Part shown: positions 27,407 to 36,169 of the stretch, in pieces
Layout of the letters: every line of letters starts with the position of its first letter
How positions within the stretch are numbered: position 1 is the first letter of the stretch
Source: Mangrovimicrobium sediminis
GTDB taxonomy: Bacteria > Pseudomonadota > Gammaproteobacteria > Pseudomonadales > Halieaceae
DNA: 64,000 nucleotides
Assembly (NCBI RefSeq): GCF_004745945.1
Contig: NZ_SRLE01000001.1
Span: 291,353 to 355,352, forward strand
Direction of reading: 5' to 3'
The notes under the pieces: model-generated
The model's database searches: none
What the model was told of the DNA's origin: nothing
What the model saw: the letters and a program-made list of their open reading frames with translations, nothing else
Program-made: the position numbers and the translations under genes

Positions 27407-27469
27407 CTGCCTTTTGCCGGTGTTACTCAACCGGTGATCGCCCGCAGATTCCGGGGGGCTTCGAGGGTT

Positions 27470-27900
27470 GCCGGGAGACCCGCGGGCGGAACGCCCTCAA
27501 GATCGCGCCCCTCCGGGGTACCCTCAGTCGGTCGGGAGCCTTAAAGCGCTTCGCTGTCTCGCTCCACGCCCTCGGCGCGTCTTTTGCGAGCGTTCCGCCC
27601 GCCCGTCTCCCGGCACTTGCGTCGCGAAACGGTGGGTTTTGCGATTCACGAAATCTGCGCGTTTACTACTTGGAAATGACGATTGTCGGCGCCTGGATTG
27701 CGGGAGTCAGTTGCTTGGTGCCTTGAGTAAACTTCTCGCGGCCAGCTCCGCTCGAAACTCGAAACTCCGAACACTCAGTCTCGCGCGATGCGAGGACTGG
27801 CAGCGCGGTTGTTGGCCGCGGAAATCACGTCTGGCGCCGAGGGCGTGGAGGGAGACCGCTTGCGGGCTCCCGACCAACTGAGGGCACCGCGGAGCGGCGC
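27470..27900. repeat. Nested imperfect inverted repeats in non-coding DNA
   Basis: GGGAGACCCGCGGGCGGAAC near 27474 pairs with GTTCCGCCCGCCCGTCTCCC near 27593. A larger pair runs about 27505-27575 against 27833-27897, sharing CCCTCAGTCGGTCGGGAGCC and CTCCACGCCCTCGGCGC in inverted form. The 27268-28261 gap holds no credible gene. It resembles a decayed repeat element or a structured RNA region. Confidence 0.65.
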
Positions 27901-27990
27901 CAGACTGGAGCGGCCATCAAGCACGCTGCCAGGCCGTCTGTAGCACACTGGGCCGGCAGCAATCCTGCAAGACAGAGATTAGATCAACAG

Positions 27991-28055
27991 CCAGTAGCTT
28001 CAGCACTTCCAGGGTGAGTGAGCTTTTCGAACCCTGGAAGTGCTGAAGCTACTGG
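27991..28055. repeat. Perfect 24-bp inverted repeat hairpin
   Basis: Left arm 27991-28014 (CCAGTAGCTTCAGCACTTCC, then AGGG) and right arm 28032-28055 are exactly complementary, with a 17-base loop. The hairpin lies in the 1-kb gene-free stretch upstream of the lipoyl-protein terminator. Confidence 0.92.
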
Positions 28056-28110
28056 CAATCACCAGGACGCATAGCTTCCAGTGAACCAGCAATTGGCCAC
28101 GAAAAGATTA

Positions 28111-28135
28111 GGGTCAGAGTCAAGACTCTGACCCC
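28111..28135. repeat. Back-to-back termini of the GGGGTCAGAG repeat forming a hairpin
   Basis: GGGTCAGAGTC-AA-GACTCTGACCC is a perfect 11-bp hairpin built from two inverted GGGTCAGAG ends, related to the family ends elsewhere. It is probably a minimal or internally deleted copy. Confidence 0.75.
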
Positions 28136-28190
28136 GGGCCGAAACACGTAGCTTCTGGCCAATGCTTAAACGCACAGCCTTCTGGAAAGC

Positions 28191-28217
28191 AAAAAAAAGG
28201 CCTGCTATTGCAGGCCT
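28191..28217 (-). terminator. Intrinsic terminator after the lipoyl-protein gene
   Basis: Read on the minus strand: AGGCCTGC-AATA-GCAGGCCT followed by seven or more T. It ends 45 bases past the stop codon of the lipoyl-domain gene and closes the E1-lipoyl operon. Confidence 0.92.
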
Positions 28218-28261
28218 CCTTCCGACGCCGAGAGCATCGGCGCCTGTAGCGGAAATGTGGT

Positions 28262-28492
28262 TCAGGAGATCTCGCCGATCTCGTGGCCCACCGGGTAGGT
28301 TTCGCCCGCTGCCGCGCTCTGGGTCAGGGTGCCGGACTCCGGCGCCTCGATTTCCTGCACGGATTTGTCCGTTTCCAGCGAGTAGATCGGCTGGCCGGCT
28401 TCGACGGTTGCACCGTCGTCGACCAGCCACTCGGCCAGGGTGCCCTCGGTGGTGGACATTTGCAGTTTCGGAATGGTCAGTTTGGTTGCCAT
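28262..28492 (-). CDS. Free-standing lipoyl (biotinyl/lipoyl) domain protein
   Basis: 76 residues, a single lipoyl-carrier domain. TIPKLQMSTTEGTLAEWLVD is followed by SLETDKSVQEIEAP, in which the DK-S lysine is the lipoylation site, and by the closing strand GTLTQSAAAGETYPVGHEIG. In most 2-oxo-acid dehydrogenases this domain is fused to E2; here it is a separate protein directly downstream of the fused E1 gene. It should shuttle acyl groups from E1 to a separate E2 core. An E2 core lacking a lipoyl domain lies at 63095-63829. A strong terminator follows. Confidence 0.92.
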   Translation of the reverse strand: MATKLTIPKLQMSTTEGTLAEWLVDDGATVEAGQPIYSLETDKSVQEIEAPESGTLTQSAAAGETYPVGHEIGEIS

Positions 28493-28516
28493 GGTTGGTT
28501 TGCTTCCCTCGAAGTG

Positions 28517-30535
28517 CTATTTGACGATGTCACGGACGCGCGCGGCGATGCTGCCCACATTGGGCACCTGCGCAGTCTCGATGGTCTTGGAGTAGGCGAT
28601 CGGCGCGTAGGCGGCGCCGAAGCGCGAGGCCGGTGCCTTGAGCTGGCCGAACAGGGTCTCGTTGATGGTGGAGGCGATCTCCGCGCCCAGGCCGCAGAAC
28701 TCGACGGCGGCGTGCACAACCAGCGCACGGCCGGTCTTCTCGACGGAGGCCAGGATGCGGTCGTAGTCCAGCGGCAGCAGGGTGCGCAGGTCGAGGACCT
28801 CACAGCTGATACCGTCCTTCGCCAGTTCCTCGGCGGCCATCAGGCACTGCATGACCTGCCAGCCATAGGTGATCAGGGTGATGTCGGTGCCCGGGCGCTT
28901 GACCTTGGCCACGCCCAGCGGGATGCGGTAGTCGCCCACCGGCACTTCTTCCTTGAGCGCGTAGGTCAGCATCATGGATTCCATCTGGATGCACGGGTCG
29001 TCGTCGAAGATACAGCTCATGAGCAGGCCCTTGGCTTCGGTGGGCGTGCTCGGGTAGACGATTTTCAGGCCAGGTTGATGCAGCAGCATCGCTTCGGTGG
29101 ACTGCGAGTGCTGGGCACCGAAGCCGCCGATACCGCCGCCGGCGATCATGCGCACGGTCATCGGCACGTGGGTGGTGGCGCCGGACATGTAGCGCTGCTT
29201 GGCGGCGTGGTTGGTGATCTGGTCCATGCACACGCCGACGAAGTCAGCGAACATGATCTCCGCCACCGGGCGCATGCCGACCAGCGCGGAGCCGGTGGCA
29301 CAGCCGATGATTGCCTGCTCGGCGATCGGGGTCGGGCGGATACGCTCGCCCCACTTGCTCTGCATGCCCTTGAAGCACTTGAACACGCCGCCGGGGTCGT
29401 CGCCGATGTCCTCGCCCAGGCAGTAGACGTTGTCGTCCAGCTGCATGGACAGGTCCAGCGCGTCCTGTACGGCCTCGAACATGGCCATCTCTTTGGTCTC
29501 GCCGGTGAACTCGGGCTCGGCGGCGCGCTGGGTGCGCTGGCCGCGCACCGGCACCACGTCCGGGTCGCCGTAGACGTCGAGCAGCATTTCGTCCTCGCCC
29601 GTGACTTCACTGGCGAGGCCGAACTCGACGGCTTCCTTCACTTCCTCGGCGTTGGCCTTGTCCATGGCATCCAGCTCTTCTTCAGTGCAGATGCCCGCCT
29701 CGATCAGCAGCTTGCGGGTGGCAGGCACCGGCCAGGCTTCCTTCGCCGCGGCCAGTTCCTCCTTGTTCAGCAGGTGGCTCCAGCCGACACCGGCGTGGGG
29801 TCCCAGGCGCAGGGTCATGGCCTCGACGAATACCGGGCCGTCGCCATTGCGCACGCTCTCGATGATTTCCTTCATGCCGTTGTAGAAGGCCACCGGGTCG
29901 TTGCCGTCCAGGGTGATGCCGCGGAAGCCCAGCGCCTCGGCGCGGGCGGTGAAGCCCTCGCTCGCAGTGTATTCCGGGATCGGCGTGTACTCGCCGATCT
30001 GGTTGTTCTGGCACATGAAGATCACCGGCAGCTTCCAGGCGCCGGCGAGGTTCATCGCCTCGTGTACGGCACCGATGCTGGTGGCGCCGTCACCGAAGTT
30101 GACGATGGTCACCTTGCCGGTGCCGCGCATCTTGTTGGCCAGGGCGATACCGTTGGCGATCGGCGCGCCGGCGCCGACGATGGCGGTGGTGAGCATGGAG
30201 CCGGAGGACGGGTCGGAGATGTGCGGCGAACCGCCCTTGCCCTTGTTCACACCGTCGACGCGTCCAAGCGCCTCGGCAAACAGCCCCTTGAGCGGCACGC
30301 CCTTGGCGACCTGGTCGTGGATGCCGCGGTAGATGGTGATCATGGAGTCTTCCGCGGTCACCAGCGGGGCGATGGCGGCGGGGATGCACTCCTGGCCGGT
30401 GAGGGGCCAGTAGGTGAACATGAATTTACCGCTGGAGAGCCCGGCCTGGATCGCCTTGTCGACTTCGTGGATACGCGACATCTGGCGGTAAATTTCGCGC
30501 AGGGTGTCGTGGTTGATATCAAGGTCTTGTGCCAT
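28517..30535 (-). CDS. Fused alpha-beta E1 component of a 2-oxo-acid dehydrogenase complex
   Basis: 672 residues from ATG 30535; ATG 30550 is equally preceded by GGAG. Residues 1-320 are the E1-alpha part: TYWPLTGQECIPAAIAP, the GGSPHIS loop, and the ThDP motif GDGATSIGAVHEAMNLAGAW continuing to NN. Residues 340-670 are E1-beta: LGEDIGDDPGGVFK, TPIAEQAIIGCATGSALVG, EIMFADFVGVCMDQITNHAAK and a transketolase C-terminal domain (LITYGWQVMQCLMAAEELA). Separate alpha and beta proteins are common; the fusion is less so. It decarboxylates a 2-oxo acid or acetoin-like substrate and acylates the lipoyl protein, whose gene starts 24 bases downstream. Confidence 0.9.
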   Translation of the reverse strand: MAQDLDINHDTLREIYRQMSRIHEVDKAIQAGLSSGKFMFTYWPLTGQECIPAAIAPLVTAEDSMITIYRGIHDQVAKGVPLKGLFAEALGRVDGVNKGKGGSPHISDPSSGSMLTTAIVGAGAPIANGIALANKMRGTGKVTIVNFGDGATSIGAVHEAMNLAGAWKLPVIFMCQNNQIGEYTPIPEYTASEGFTARAEALGFRGITLDGNDPVAFYNGMKEIIESVRNGDGPVFVEAMTLRLGPHAGVGWSHLLNKEELAAAKEAWPVPATRKLLIEAGICTEEELDAMDKANAEEVKEAVEFGLASEVTGEDEMLLDVYGDPDVVPVRGQRTQRAAEPEFTGETKEMAMFEAVQDALDLSMQLDDNVYCLGEDIGDDPGGVFKCFKGMQSKWGERIRPTPIAEQAIIGCATGSALVGMRPVAEIMFADFVGVCMDQITNHAAKQRYMSGATTHVPMTVRMIAGGGIGGFGAQHSQSTEAMLLHQPGLKIVYPSTPTEAKGLLMSCIFDDDPCIQMESMMLTYALKEEVPVGDYRIPLGVAKVKRPGTDITLITYGWQVMQCLMAAEELAKDGISCEVLDLRTLLPLDYDRILASVEKTGRALVVHAAVEFCGLGAEIASTINETLFGQLKAPASRFGAAYAPIAYSKTIETAQVPNVGSIAARVRDIVK

Positions 30536-30772
30536 AGGATCGGGCTCCATCAATACGTCTCCGTGGCGGAGATGTCAGCAGGTCTGTCGAATTCAAGCGG
30601 CTGGTAAAAGAGGCCACCTGTTGTCTTCTGGTGGATATTTATACAACAGGGCTGTTCATTATCTACAGGGGTCGTCGCAATGTAAAGACGACGCCGCCCG
30701 CCGCGGCCCTGCGCGTGCGTGGCGCCTACTGTAACCGATCTGTTGTGTCAGCCAAAACCCCGCTGGCGCGCC

Positions 30773-31594
30773 TCACCGGGCGGCGAGAAAACCGGCAATG
30801 GTGTCTGCGCTTTCTTCGGCCGCCTCGAGCAGCAGCATGTGCCCGCAGCCATCGAATACCCGGCGTTGCACGGCGGGCGCACTGGCTGCGATGACATCGC
30901 CGATCAGCTGGAAATCCGGCAGGTCCAGGGCGCCGTTCAGCAGTAGGGTGGGCACAGCGAGCTGGTGCACGCGTTCGATATCCGGCAGCGCGCGCACGTG
31001 CGGGTCGCCCAGCCAGTGCACACCGGAGTAGGCCTGGATCTGCGCGCGCAGCTGCGGCGCAGCGGCGCAGGCGCGCGCGGGGGCAAACAGCGGGTGCTGC
31101 CACCAGCGCTCGCGCGCGCCGTCCATGTCGCCGGCGCTGGCCAGGGCGACGATCTCCCGCCAGCGCTCGCGCCATTCGGCGGTCCAGTCCCAGGCGACCA
31201 TGCCCGGGCTCACCAGCACCAGCGAGGCGACCCGCTGCGGGTGGCGCAAGGCGAAGTTGAGGGCCACGGAACCGCCCAGGGACAGGCCGACGAGATCGAC
31301 GCGCGCAATGCCGCGGGCGTCGAGTACTGCCAGCAGGTCGTCGGCGTGGTCGTAGGGGGTGTGCGCGTCCCAGCCCGAGCGGCCGAAGCCGCGCAGGTCG
31401 TAGCGCAGCGCGGGCGTGTCTGCCGGCAGGTGCTGCCACAGGGCATCCCAGCTGTGCAGGTCGCCGCCGTGGCCGTGTAGCATGACCACGCGCGGGCTCT
31501 CGCCCTGGATCTCGCCTCGGCTCTCGCCCCGGGTCTCGCCATAGAGTTCGATGCCGCCCGCGGCGACCTGGAACGCGCTGTTTTCGCTGGGCAC
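30773..31594 (-). CDS. Alpha/beta hydrolase
   Basis: 273 residues from GTG 31594, placed five bases after GGAGG; the in-frame extension to 31669 lacks family sequence. Features are MLHGHGGDLHSWD (oxyanion), nucleophile elbow GLSLGGS with Ser near residue 108, an acidic residue in LLLNGALDLPDFQL, and His in DGCGHMLLLEAAEE. The fold fits MhpC/BphD-like or 3-oxoadipate enol-lactonase-like hydrolases, but the substrate is unassigned. A short degenerate repeat (GETRGESRGEIQGES) lies near the N-terminus. It diverges from the hydrolase-LLM-epoxide hydrolase operon. Confidence 0.85.
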   Translation of the reverse strand: MPSENSAFQVAAGGIELYGETRGESRGEIQGESPRVVMLHGHGGDLHSWDALWQHLPADTPALRYDLRGFGRSGWDAHTPYDHADDLLAVLDARGIARVDLVGLSLGGSVALNFALRHPQRVASLVLVSPGMVAWDWTAEWRERWREIVALASAGDMDGARERWWQHPLFAPARACAAAPQLRAQIQAYSGVHWLGDPHVRALPDIERVHQLAVPTLLLNGALDLPDFQLIGDVIAASAPAVQRRVFDGCGHMLLLEAAEESADTIAGFLAAR

Positions 31595-31750
31595 TGCGGC
31601 CTCCGCCTGCCGGAAAGAGAGCCCAGTATAGAGGACTGGGCGCGCGGCACCACGCCGGAACCGGCCCACGAGGTTGGCGCGCCCGCGTCCGGCGCTTTAT
31701 GCTTGATGCCCGGTCAAGGCGCTACAAAGCGTCATCGAGGAGGCATCGAC

Positions 31751-32908
31751 TTGAAAAAACGCTGGATTGCACTGGTCCTGCTGCTGTTCCTGGCGGTGGC
31801 CGGCTACTGGTTCGCGACGGTACCCGCATCGCCCGTGCCCGCGGGCAGCGCCAGCGCCGCGCGCCTGCAACCCGGCCTCTACGCGGTTGTCGTCGATGAC
31901 TTTCACGCCGAAGACGCCAGCCGCGCCACCCCGCCGAATCGCGATATCTCCGGACACCCGGGCCGGGTGCTCGACGGCGAGATCTGGCGGCCGCAATCCC
32001 CGGCGCAACCCGGGCCGCTGGTGGTCTACAGCCACGGCTTCATGTCCTACCATCGCGAGGGCGTGTACCTGGCGCAGTTTCTCGCCAGCCGCGGCTACAC
32101 GGTGATCGCCGTCGACTACCCGCTCACCGGCATGGCCGGCCCCGGCGACCCGCTGGTAACCGACGTCGTCAACCAGCCCGGCGACATCAGCTTCCTGATC
32201 GACACCCTGCTGGCGCGCAACAGCGACCCGCAGGACGTACTGCACGGCAGCATCGATCCCGGCCGCATCGCCGCGGTGGGCGTCTCCCTCGGCGGGCTGA
32301 CCACCACCCTGGTCAGCTTCCACCCGCGACTGAAAGACCCGCGCATCCGCGCCGCGGTGTCCATCGCCGGGCCCACCACCCTGCTGGCGCCGGCGTTTTT
32401 CACTGATATGCAACTGCCCTACCTGATGCTGTACGGCGACGCCGACGTTATCGTGCCCTATGCCGACAACGCGCTGCCGGTACTGCAAGAGCGCCCCGGC
32501 ACCCTGCTGGTGACCTTGAAGAACGCCTCCCACGCCGGCTTCGCGCAACCCGCGGCGACCATCATGCGCTTCGTCGCCAACCCGGATACCGTCGGCTGCC
32601 GTGCGGTCAGCTCCGGACTGGCCGAAGAGATGGCCGGCGACACCGCGGCGCTGATCGCCGCCCTCGGTGATGCCAGCGATGGCATCAACATCCATGCGGA
32701 ACTGCGCGTGTGCACCGATCCGCCGCCGCCCACCAGTATGCCCGCGGCGCGCCAGCACATGTTTACCACACTGGCGGTTTCCGCCTTCCTCGACAGCGTC
32801 TTCGCCGCTGACGCACCGGCGCGCGAGGCCGCAAACCAGTTCCTGCGCCAGACCCTGGGCGTGGAGAACGCCGGCGAACTCAGCGTCACCACAACAACAG
32901 GACAATAA
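31751..32908 (+). CDS. Membrane-anchored or secreted alpha/beta hydrolase (dienelactone hydrolase/lipase-like)
   Basis: 385 residues starting at TTG 31751, seven bases after AGGAGG; an in-frame ATG lies upstream without such a site. A signal anchor (RWIALVLLLFLAVAGYWFA) is followed by LVVYSHGFMSYHREGVYLAQ, nucleophile elbow AVGVSLGGLTTTL, acid in LMLYGDADVIVPY and histidine in KNASHAGFAQP. This resembles chlorophyllase or PAF-acetylhydrolase-like esterases acting outside the cytoplasm. It is the first gene of an operon: the LLM oxidoreductase starts two bases after its stop. Confidence 0.85.
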   Translation: MKKRWIALVLLLFLAVAGYWFATVPASPVPAGSASAARLQPGLYAVVVDDFHAEDASRATPPNRDISGHPGRVLDGEIWRPQSPAQPGPLVVYSHGFMSYHREGVYLAQFLASRGYTVIAVDYPLTGMAGPGDPLVTDVVNQPGDISFLIDTLLARNSDPQDVLHGSIDPGRIAAVGVSLGGLTTTLVSFHPRLKDPRIRAAVSIAGPTTLLAPAFFTDMQLPYLMLYGDADVIVPYADNALPVLQERPGTLLVTLKNASHAGFAQPAATIMRFVANPDTVGCRAVSSGLAEEMAGDTAALIAALGDASDGINIHAELRVCTDPPPPTSMPAARQHMFTTLAVSAFLDSVFAADAPAREAANQFLRQTLGVENAGELSVTTTTGQ

Positions 32909-32910
32909 CG

Positions 32911-33927
32911 ATGCAGAACCTCTACACCGCGGTCAGCTTTGACATGCGCGCCCCCGCCTTCGGCACCGCGACGGCGGACCTCTACGCCGCCGCCCTGGAA
33001 ATGGCCGCCTACGCCGACGATTTCGGCATCGACCGCATCGGCCTGATGGAGCACCACGCCTCGGAGGACGGCTACCTGCCCACGCCCTTCGTGCTCGGCG
33101 GCGGTATCGCCGCGCGCACCCGGCAGTGCCGCATGACCCTGGGCGCGGTGATCCTTCCGCTGCACGACCCGGTAAAAATCGCCGAGCAGATCGCCGTGCT
33201 CGACCTGATGAGCAACGGCCGCCTCGACGTGATCTTCGGCGCCGGCTACGTGGAGGCGGAGTTCAACATGTTCGGCGTGTCCCTGCGCGAGCGCGGCAAA
33301 CTGCTGGACAAGGGCCTGGAGATCATCACCCGGGCGCTGGACGGCGAGCGCTTCGAGGTGGACGGCCGGACCATCTACGTGCGCCCCCTGCCGGTGCAGG
33401 AACCGAAGGACATCATCCTGGTGGGCGGCGGCGTGCCCGCCTCGGCGCGGCGCGCGGCGCGCTTCGGCCTCGGCTTCGGGCCGATGCGCCGCGATCTGAT
33501 TCCGCTGTACGAGGAAGAGTGCCGCAAGCTCGGCCGCGAGCCCGCCAAGTACTACGCCCCCTCGCACCAGCTGCCCCTGGCAATCCACCTGAGCGAAGAC
33601 CCGGACAAGGGCTGGGAGCAGATCAAGGCCCACGCCCTGCACGTGGTGCGCGAGTATGCCAAGTGGGCGGAGCAGGAACCGAATTCCAACTCGCCGTTCA
33701 AGGGCCTTACCGACGAAGCGGCGCTGCGCGCCTCCGGCCTGTTCGCGGTGTGGACGCCGGACGAACTGGTGCAGCGCGCCGCGAACATCGAGCCGGGCGC
33801 GACCCTCGGCATCCAGCCCCTGCTCGGCGGTCTCTCCCCGGACGTGGGCTGGAGCAGCCTGGAACTGTTCAAATCCTGCATGCCGCGCCTGGCCGAGTTG
33901 CGCCAGCAGCGCGCCGCCAACGCCTGA
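32911..33927 (+). CDS. LLM-class flavin-dependent oxidoreductase
   Basis: 338 residues, luciferase-like monooxygenase TIM barrel. Evidence: YADDFGIDRIGLMEHHASED, LGAVILPLHDPVKIAEQIAV, LDLMSNGRLDVIFGAGYVEA and GVSLRERGKLLDKGLEIITR, with IILVGGGVPASARRAARFGL. Such enzymes use FMNH2 or F420 to hydroxylate or oxidise hydrophobic substrates. A separate flavin reductase is usually needed and none is adjacent. It sits between a hydrolase (2-base gap) and an epoxide hydrolase (13-base gap) in one operon, which suggests oxygenation followed by ring or epoxide opening. Confidence 0.9.
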   Translation: MQNLYTAVSFDMRAPAFGTATADLYAAALEMAAYADDFGIDRIGLMEHHASEDGYLPTPFVLGGGIAARTRQCRMTLGAVILPLHDPVKIAEQIAVLDLMSNGRLDVIFGAGYVEAEFNMFGVSLRERGKLLDKGLEIITRALDGERFEVDGRTIYVRPLPVQEPKDIILVGGGVPASARRAARFGLGFGPMRRDLIPLYEEECRKLGREPAKYYAPSHQLPLAIHLSEDPDKGWEQIKAHALHVVREYAKWAEQEPNSNSPFKGLTDEAALRASGLFAVWTPDELVQRAANIEPGATLGIQPLLGGLSPDVGWSSLELFKSCMPRLAELRQQRAANA

Positions 33928-33940
33928 GACAGGGGGAATC

Positions 33941-35095
33941 ATGGACGCTTTCGAGATCGCCATTCCCGACGCGGAACTCGAGGACCTGCGCTACCGCCTG
34001 GCGCACACCCGCTGGCCCGACGACTTCGCCAACGACGACTGGCGCTACGGCGTCAACGCGGACTACCTCAAGCAGTTGGTACAGCACTGGCTGGAGCACT
34101 ACGACTGGCGCGCCCGCGAGCGCATGATGAATGCCCTGCCCCAGTTCCGCACCGAGATCAACGGCGTGCCTGTGCATTTCGTACACCAGCGCGGCAAGGG
34201 GCCGAAGCCGATCCCGCTGATACTCAACCACGGCTGGCCCTGGACGTTCTGGGATTTCCACAAAATCATCGGCCCGCTCACCGACCCGGCCGCCCACGGC
34301 GGCGACCCCGCCGACGCCTTCGACATCGTTGCCCCCTCGTTGCCGGGCTATGCGTTCTCCACGCCGCTGCGCAAGACCGGGGTGAACTTCTGGAACACCG
34401 CGGACCTGTGGGTGAAGCTGATGCAGCAGCTGGGCTACGAGCGCTTCGGCAGCCAGGGCGGCGACTGGGGCTCGTTCCTCTCCGCGCAACTGGGACACAA
34501 GTACGCCGAGCGCCTGATCGGTGTACACCTGCACACCCCGGCACCGCTGCACTTCATGAGCGGTCGCGGTTACCCGAAAGAGGACTTCAGCGAGGACGAG
34601 CAGGACAAGGTGCAGAAGATGCGCCGCTTCGCCATGGGCGAGACCGGCTACATGGCGCTGCAGCAGACCAAGCCGCAGACGCCGGCGGTCGGCCTCAACG
34701 ACTCCCCCGCCGGCCTGCTCGGCTGGATCGTGGAGAAGCGCCGCACCTGGAGCGACTGCGGCGGCGACGTGGAAAGCCGCTTCACCCGCGACGAGCTGAT
34801 CGACACGGTGATGCTGTACTGGGTAACCCAGAGCTACCACAGCTCCGCGCGCTTCTACTACGAGGGCGCCCACGACCTGTGGCAGCCAGCCCACGAGCGC
34901 AGCCCCTGCGTGGAGGCGCCGACGGCGATTGCCATCCTGCCCGGGGAGATCACCTACCCGCCGCGCAAGTTCGCCGAGCGCTACTACAATCTGCAGCGCT
35001 GGACCGAGTTCCCCGAGGGCGGGCACTTCGCAGCCATGGAAGTACCGGAGTTGCTGGTGGAGGACCTGCGGGCGTTTTTCCGCGACAAGCGCTGA
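33941..35095 (+). CDS. Epoxide hydrolase (EHN-domain type)
   Basis: 384 residues from ATG 33941, with AGGGGGAA upstream. An N-terminal EHN domain (IPDAELEDLRYRLAHTRWPD, LVQHWLEHYDWRARE) precedes the alpha/beta hydrolase core. HGWPWTFWDF is the oxyanion HGWP motif, GSQGGDWGSF carries the Asp nucleophile, and EGGHFAAMEVPE the catalytic His. These are hallmarks of microsomal-type epoxide hydrolases, which convert epoxides to diols. As third gene of the operon it may act on an epoxide made by the LLM oxidoreductase or the P450; that link is inference. Confidence 0.92.
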   Translation: MDAFEIAIPDAELEDLRYRLAHTRWPDDFANDDWRYGVNADYLKQLVQHWLEHYDWRARERMMNALPQFRTEINGVPVHFVHQRGKGPKPIPLILNHGWPWTFWDFHKIIGPLTDPAAHGGDPADAFDIVAPSLPGYAFSTPLRKTGVNFWNTADLWVKLMQQLGYERFGSQGGDWGSFLSAQLGHKYAERLIGVHLHTPAPLHFMSGRGYPKEDFSEDEQDKVQKMRRFAMGETGYMALQQTKPQTPAVGLNDSPAGLLGWIVEKRRTWSDCGGDVESRFTRDELIDTVMLYWVTQSYHSSARFYYEGAHDLWQPAHERSPCVEAPTAIAILPGEITYPPRKFAERYYNLQRWTEFPEGGHFAAMEVPELLVEDLRAFFRDKR

Positions 35096-35195
35096 GCAGC
35101 ACTGCCAGTGCGCCCGCCTGCGCGGTACCGTGGCTGGCGGCGGGAAGAAAGTGACCCCGCGCGCTGACGGGCGCGGGATTCCGGAAACCGGGGCG

Positions 35196-36098
35196 TCAGA
35201 TATCCGAGAGGAACTGCACCCCGGTCATTTCTTCGGTCAGCGTCCACAACTGCTTGCCGAAGTCGACGTCCAGCGCGCGCTTGTTGATCTTCGCCCGCGC
35301 CGGCTTGCCGCTGATCTCGAGGAATCCGCCGGGGCCGAAATACTCGCCGTTTTTCACGTCGTCACCGAGGGCGGCGAGCATGGTCGGCTCGCTGGCCTCG
35401 TCCGGGGTGGGCACGCGCGACTGCATGCGATCCTGGAACCATTTGCGTACTGGCCCCTTGGGCTTGGTCATGCCGGTCTTGTTGGCGATTTCCGTGGCGG
35501 CGAAACCGGGATGCGCGCTCACCGAAATGGTGTTGCTGCCGCTAGCCTCAAGGCGCCGCGCCAGTTCCTGGATGAAGCTCTGCATGGCCAGCTTGCTGCG
35601 CGCGTAGGCGGCCATCGGCTTGTACTCGCCGCCGTGCCAGTCGATGTCGTCCAGCGGCACCTTGCCCAGGCGGTGGGCCAGGCTGCTGACACTGACGATG
35701 CGCGTGGGGTGGTCCTGGGGGAACAGCGGCAGAAGCATGCCGGTGAGGGCGAACTGGCCGAGGTAGTTGGTGGCCAGGTGCAGTTCGTGACCGGCGGAAT
35801 TGCGGGTGAGCGGGACGCCGACGATGCCGGCGTTGTTCACCAGCAGGTCGAGGCTGCCGAACTGCTCGCGGAACGCGGGGAAGAATTCGCTCACCGATGC
35901 CGGTTCGGACAGGTCCAGCGGCAAAACTTCGAAGCGGCCCTGGGGGCACTGCGCAAGCAGTTCATCGCGGGCCTTCTGCGCGCGCTCGGCGCTGCGGCAG
36001 GCCATGACCACGGTATACCCGCGCTGCGCCAGTTTCAGGCTGGTGTGGTAACCCAGGCCGGCATTGGCGCCGGTGACTACTGCAATTGCGTCGGACAC
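35196..36098 (-). CDS. Short-chain dehydrogenase, retinol-dehydrogenase-like
   Basis: 300 residues. VVTGANAGLGYHTSLKLAQR (TGxxxGxG), NNAGIVGVPLT, VSVSSLAH with the catalytic Ser, and YARSKLAMQSF (Tyr/Lys) define a classical SDR. The RSAERAQKARDEL segment and long C-terminal part are typical of the retinol dehydrogenase/protochlorophyllide reductase-like group, usually NADP-dependent. The substrate is unknown. It is convergent with the epoxide hydrolase and 70 bases downstream of the CNNM gene on the same strand. Confidence 0.9.
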   Translation of the reverse strand: MSDAIAVVTGANAGLGYHTSLKLAQRGYTVVMACRSAERAQKARDELLAQCPQGRFEVLPLDLSEPASVSEFFPAFREQFGSLDLLVNNAGIVGVPLTRNSAGHELHLATNYLGQFALTGMLLPLFPQDHPTRIVSVSSLAHRLGKVPLDDIDWHGGEYKPMAAYARSKLAMQSFIQELARRLEASGSNTISVSAHPGFAATEIANKTGMTKPKGPVRKWFQDRMQSRVPTPDEASEPTMLAALGDDVKNGEYFGPGGFLEISGKPARAKINKRALDVDFGKQLWTLTEEMTGVQFLSDI

Positions 36099-36169
36099 TG
36101 CTACATCCTGTTGTCGGTGTTTTCCGGGCGGGTATTAAACCAGAACTGGCGCGACGGGCAAGGGCGGAC

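Noticed and set aside
28283..30607. A 774-codon open frame on the + strand opposite the E1 fusion gene
   Set aside because: It is an antisense shadow; the minus-strand product is an unmistakable thiamine-dependent dehydrogenase.
35130..35190. CCCGCGC/GCGCGGG stem between convergent genes as terminator
   Set aside because: It is short, without a T-run on either strand, in very GC-rich sequence; it may be chance.
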